Assembly (NCBI GenBank): GCA_017614655.1
Contig: JAGABO010000174.1
Span: 1 to 14,639 of the forward strand
DNA from: Treponema sp.
GTDB lineage: Bacteria; Spirochaetota; Spirochaetia; Treponematales; Treponemataceae
Length of the DNA: 14,639 nucleotides
Reading direction: 5' to 3'
The position numbers and the translations under genes are program-made. Position 1 is the stretch's first letter. Each line of letters opens with the position of its first letter. Of this stretch, positions 14,269 to 14,639 are shown one piece after another. The notes beneath the pieces were generated by a model, which searched no databases, was not told the DNA's origin, and saw only the letters and a list, made by a program, of their open reading frames with translations.

Positions 14269-14296
14269 ATTATATTGATTGTATGAAAAGTGTCAA
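14269..14296 (-). promoter_or_regulatory. Consensus promoter of the TPR-greA-hydrolase-exoA unit
   Basis: On the minus strand a perfect TTGACA (14291-14296) and a perfect TATAAT (14269-14274) are separated by 16 bases. Seven bases lie between the hexamer and the ATG at 14261, so transcription would begin at the start codon. It is the best promoter match in the window. Confidence 0.8.
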
Positions 14297-14424
14297 TTAT
14301 GATTTAGGAGAAAAAAGCATAATTTATAATGAGTTTTGCAATATTTGTCAATAATTTATGTGATTAAAAATTTTAATTTTAAAAAAAATAACATAAAAAT
14401 ATTTAAGAAAGATGTTTTATGTGG

Positions 14425-14453
14425 TTGTCTAAAAATTTATAATTTGTTATAAT
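14425..14453 (+). promoter_or_regulatory. Promoter of the tRNA-Arg gene
   Basis: TTGTCT (14425-14430), a 17-base spacer and a perfect TATAAT (14448-14453) with extended TGT. Very AT-rich DNA with A- and T-runs (about 14360-14410) precedes it and could serve as an UP element. The predicted start is about seven bases before the mature tRNA. Confidence 0.75.
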
Positions 14454-14466
14454 CTGTGAATAATAT

Positions 14467-14541
14467 GGCACTTTAGCTCAGCTGGATTAGAGCATCTGCC
14501 TTCTAAGCAGAGGGTCGCCTGTTCGAGTCAGGCAAGTGTCA
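14467..14541 (+). tRNA. tRNA-Arg, anticodon TCT (UCU)
   Basis: The cloverleaf is complete: acceptor arms GGCACTT and AAGTGTC (one G-U), D stem GCTC/GAGC, anticodon stem TCTGC/GCAGA enclosing loop CTTCTAA with anticodon TCT, variable loop GGGTC, and T arm GCCTG-TTCGAGT-CAGGC. The discriminator base is A at 14541. The CCA end is not encoded, so it must be added by tRNA nucleotidyltransferase. It would read AGA (and by wobble AGG) arginine codons. Confidence 0.96.
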
Positions 14542-14545
14542 AAAC

Positions 14546-14587
14546 CCGCAATCCCTTATTTTATAAGGCTTTGCGGTCTTTTTTTTC
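14546..14587 (+). terminator. Rho-independent terminator after tRNA-Arg
   Basis: CCGCAA (14546-14551) pairs with TTGCGG (14571-14576), then after a small internal loop CCTTAT (14554-14559) pairs with ATAAGG (14563-14568). A T-run follows from 14577. It ends a single-gene tRNA unit. Confidence 0.9.
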
Positions 14588-14639
14588 TTAGGCTGCGGAC
14601 ACAGTTTGGGTACAAAAAAGACTGAAAATTCAGAGTGTA

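Noticed and set aside
14297..14424. Short plus-strand frames and AT-rich tracts between the TPR gene and the tRNA.
   Set aside because: A 12-codon frame at 14329 is too short to support; the rest looks like promoter-upstream AT-rich DNA without repeats.

Overview
The window looks like chromosomal core DNA of a Treponema-like spirochaete. Three things suggest this: a roughly 900-residue GreA-type elongation factor with a long N-terminal extension (a layout I associate with Treponema and Borrelia), a six-gene Rnf complex of the anaerobe type, and the moderate-to-low G+C content judged by eye. No IS element, prophage, CRISPR array or defence cassette is visible. The species cannot be fixed from sequence reading alone.

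Region 1 (1-4439, minus strand) is the Rnf operon rnfC-D-G-E-A-B, with rnfB cut by the left edge. The genes overlap or abut by a few bases. Every gene after rnfC has a Shine-Dalgarno (SD) sequence. The complex would couple electron flow between ferredoxin and NAD to ion transport across the cytoplasmic membrane. Region 2 (4605-6904, plus strand) holds three separately promoted genes: a 206-residue protein with a coiled-coil-like body and a very basic tail, nucleoside diphosphate kinase (ndk), and NAD(P)H-dependent glycerol-3-phosphate dehydrogenase (gpsA). Region 3 (6905-7188) is a convergent intergenic stretch with an 81-base inverted repeat and two abutting hairpins that end in a T-tract.

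Region 4 (7189-8473, minus strand) is a two-gene unit: a four-helix membrane protein, then a secreted LysM/M23 peptidoglycan peptidase. Region 5 (8549-8719, minus strand) is a 56-residue 2[4Fe-4S] ferredoxin with its own promoter and terminator, a plausible soluble partner for Rnf. Region 6 (8804-14261, minus strand) appears to be an operon: TPR protein, giant GreA, metallo-beta-lactamase-fold hydrolase, and ExoA/Xth-type AP endonuclease. The right end has a plus-strand tRNA-Arg(UCU) gene with a clear promoter and terminator.

The most striking observation is regulatory. Six genes that lead transcription units (rnfC, the 206-residue gene, ndk, gpsA, the four-helix membrane protein gene and the TPR gene) have a -10 hexamer that ends 6 to 8 bases before the start codon. 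Transcripts would therefore start at or next to the ATG and be leaderless. Most operon-internal genes have an SD, as does the separately promoted ferredoxin. If real, this implies systematic leaderless initiation for first genes in this organism. It also corrects the starts of gpsA and the TPR gene by three codons each.
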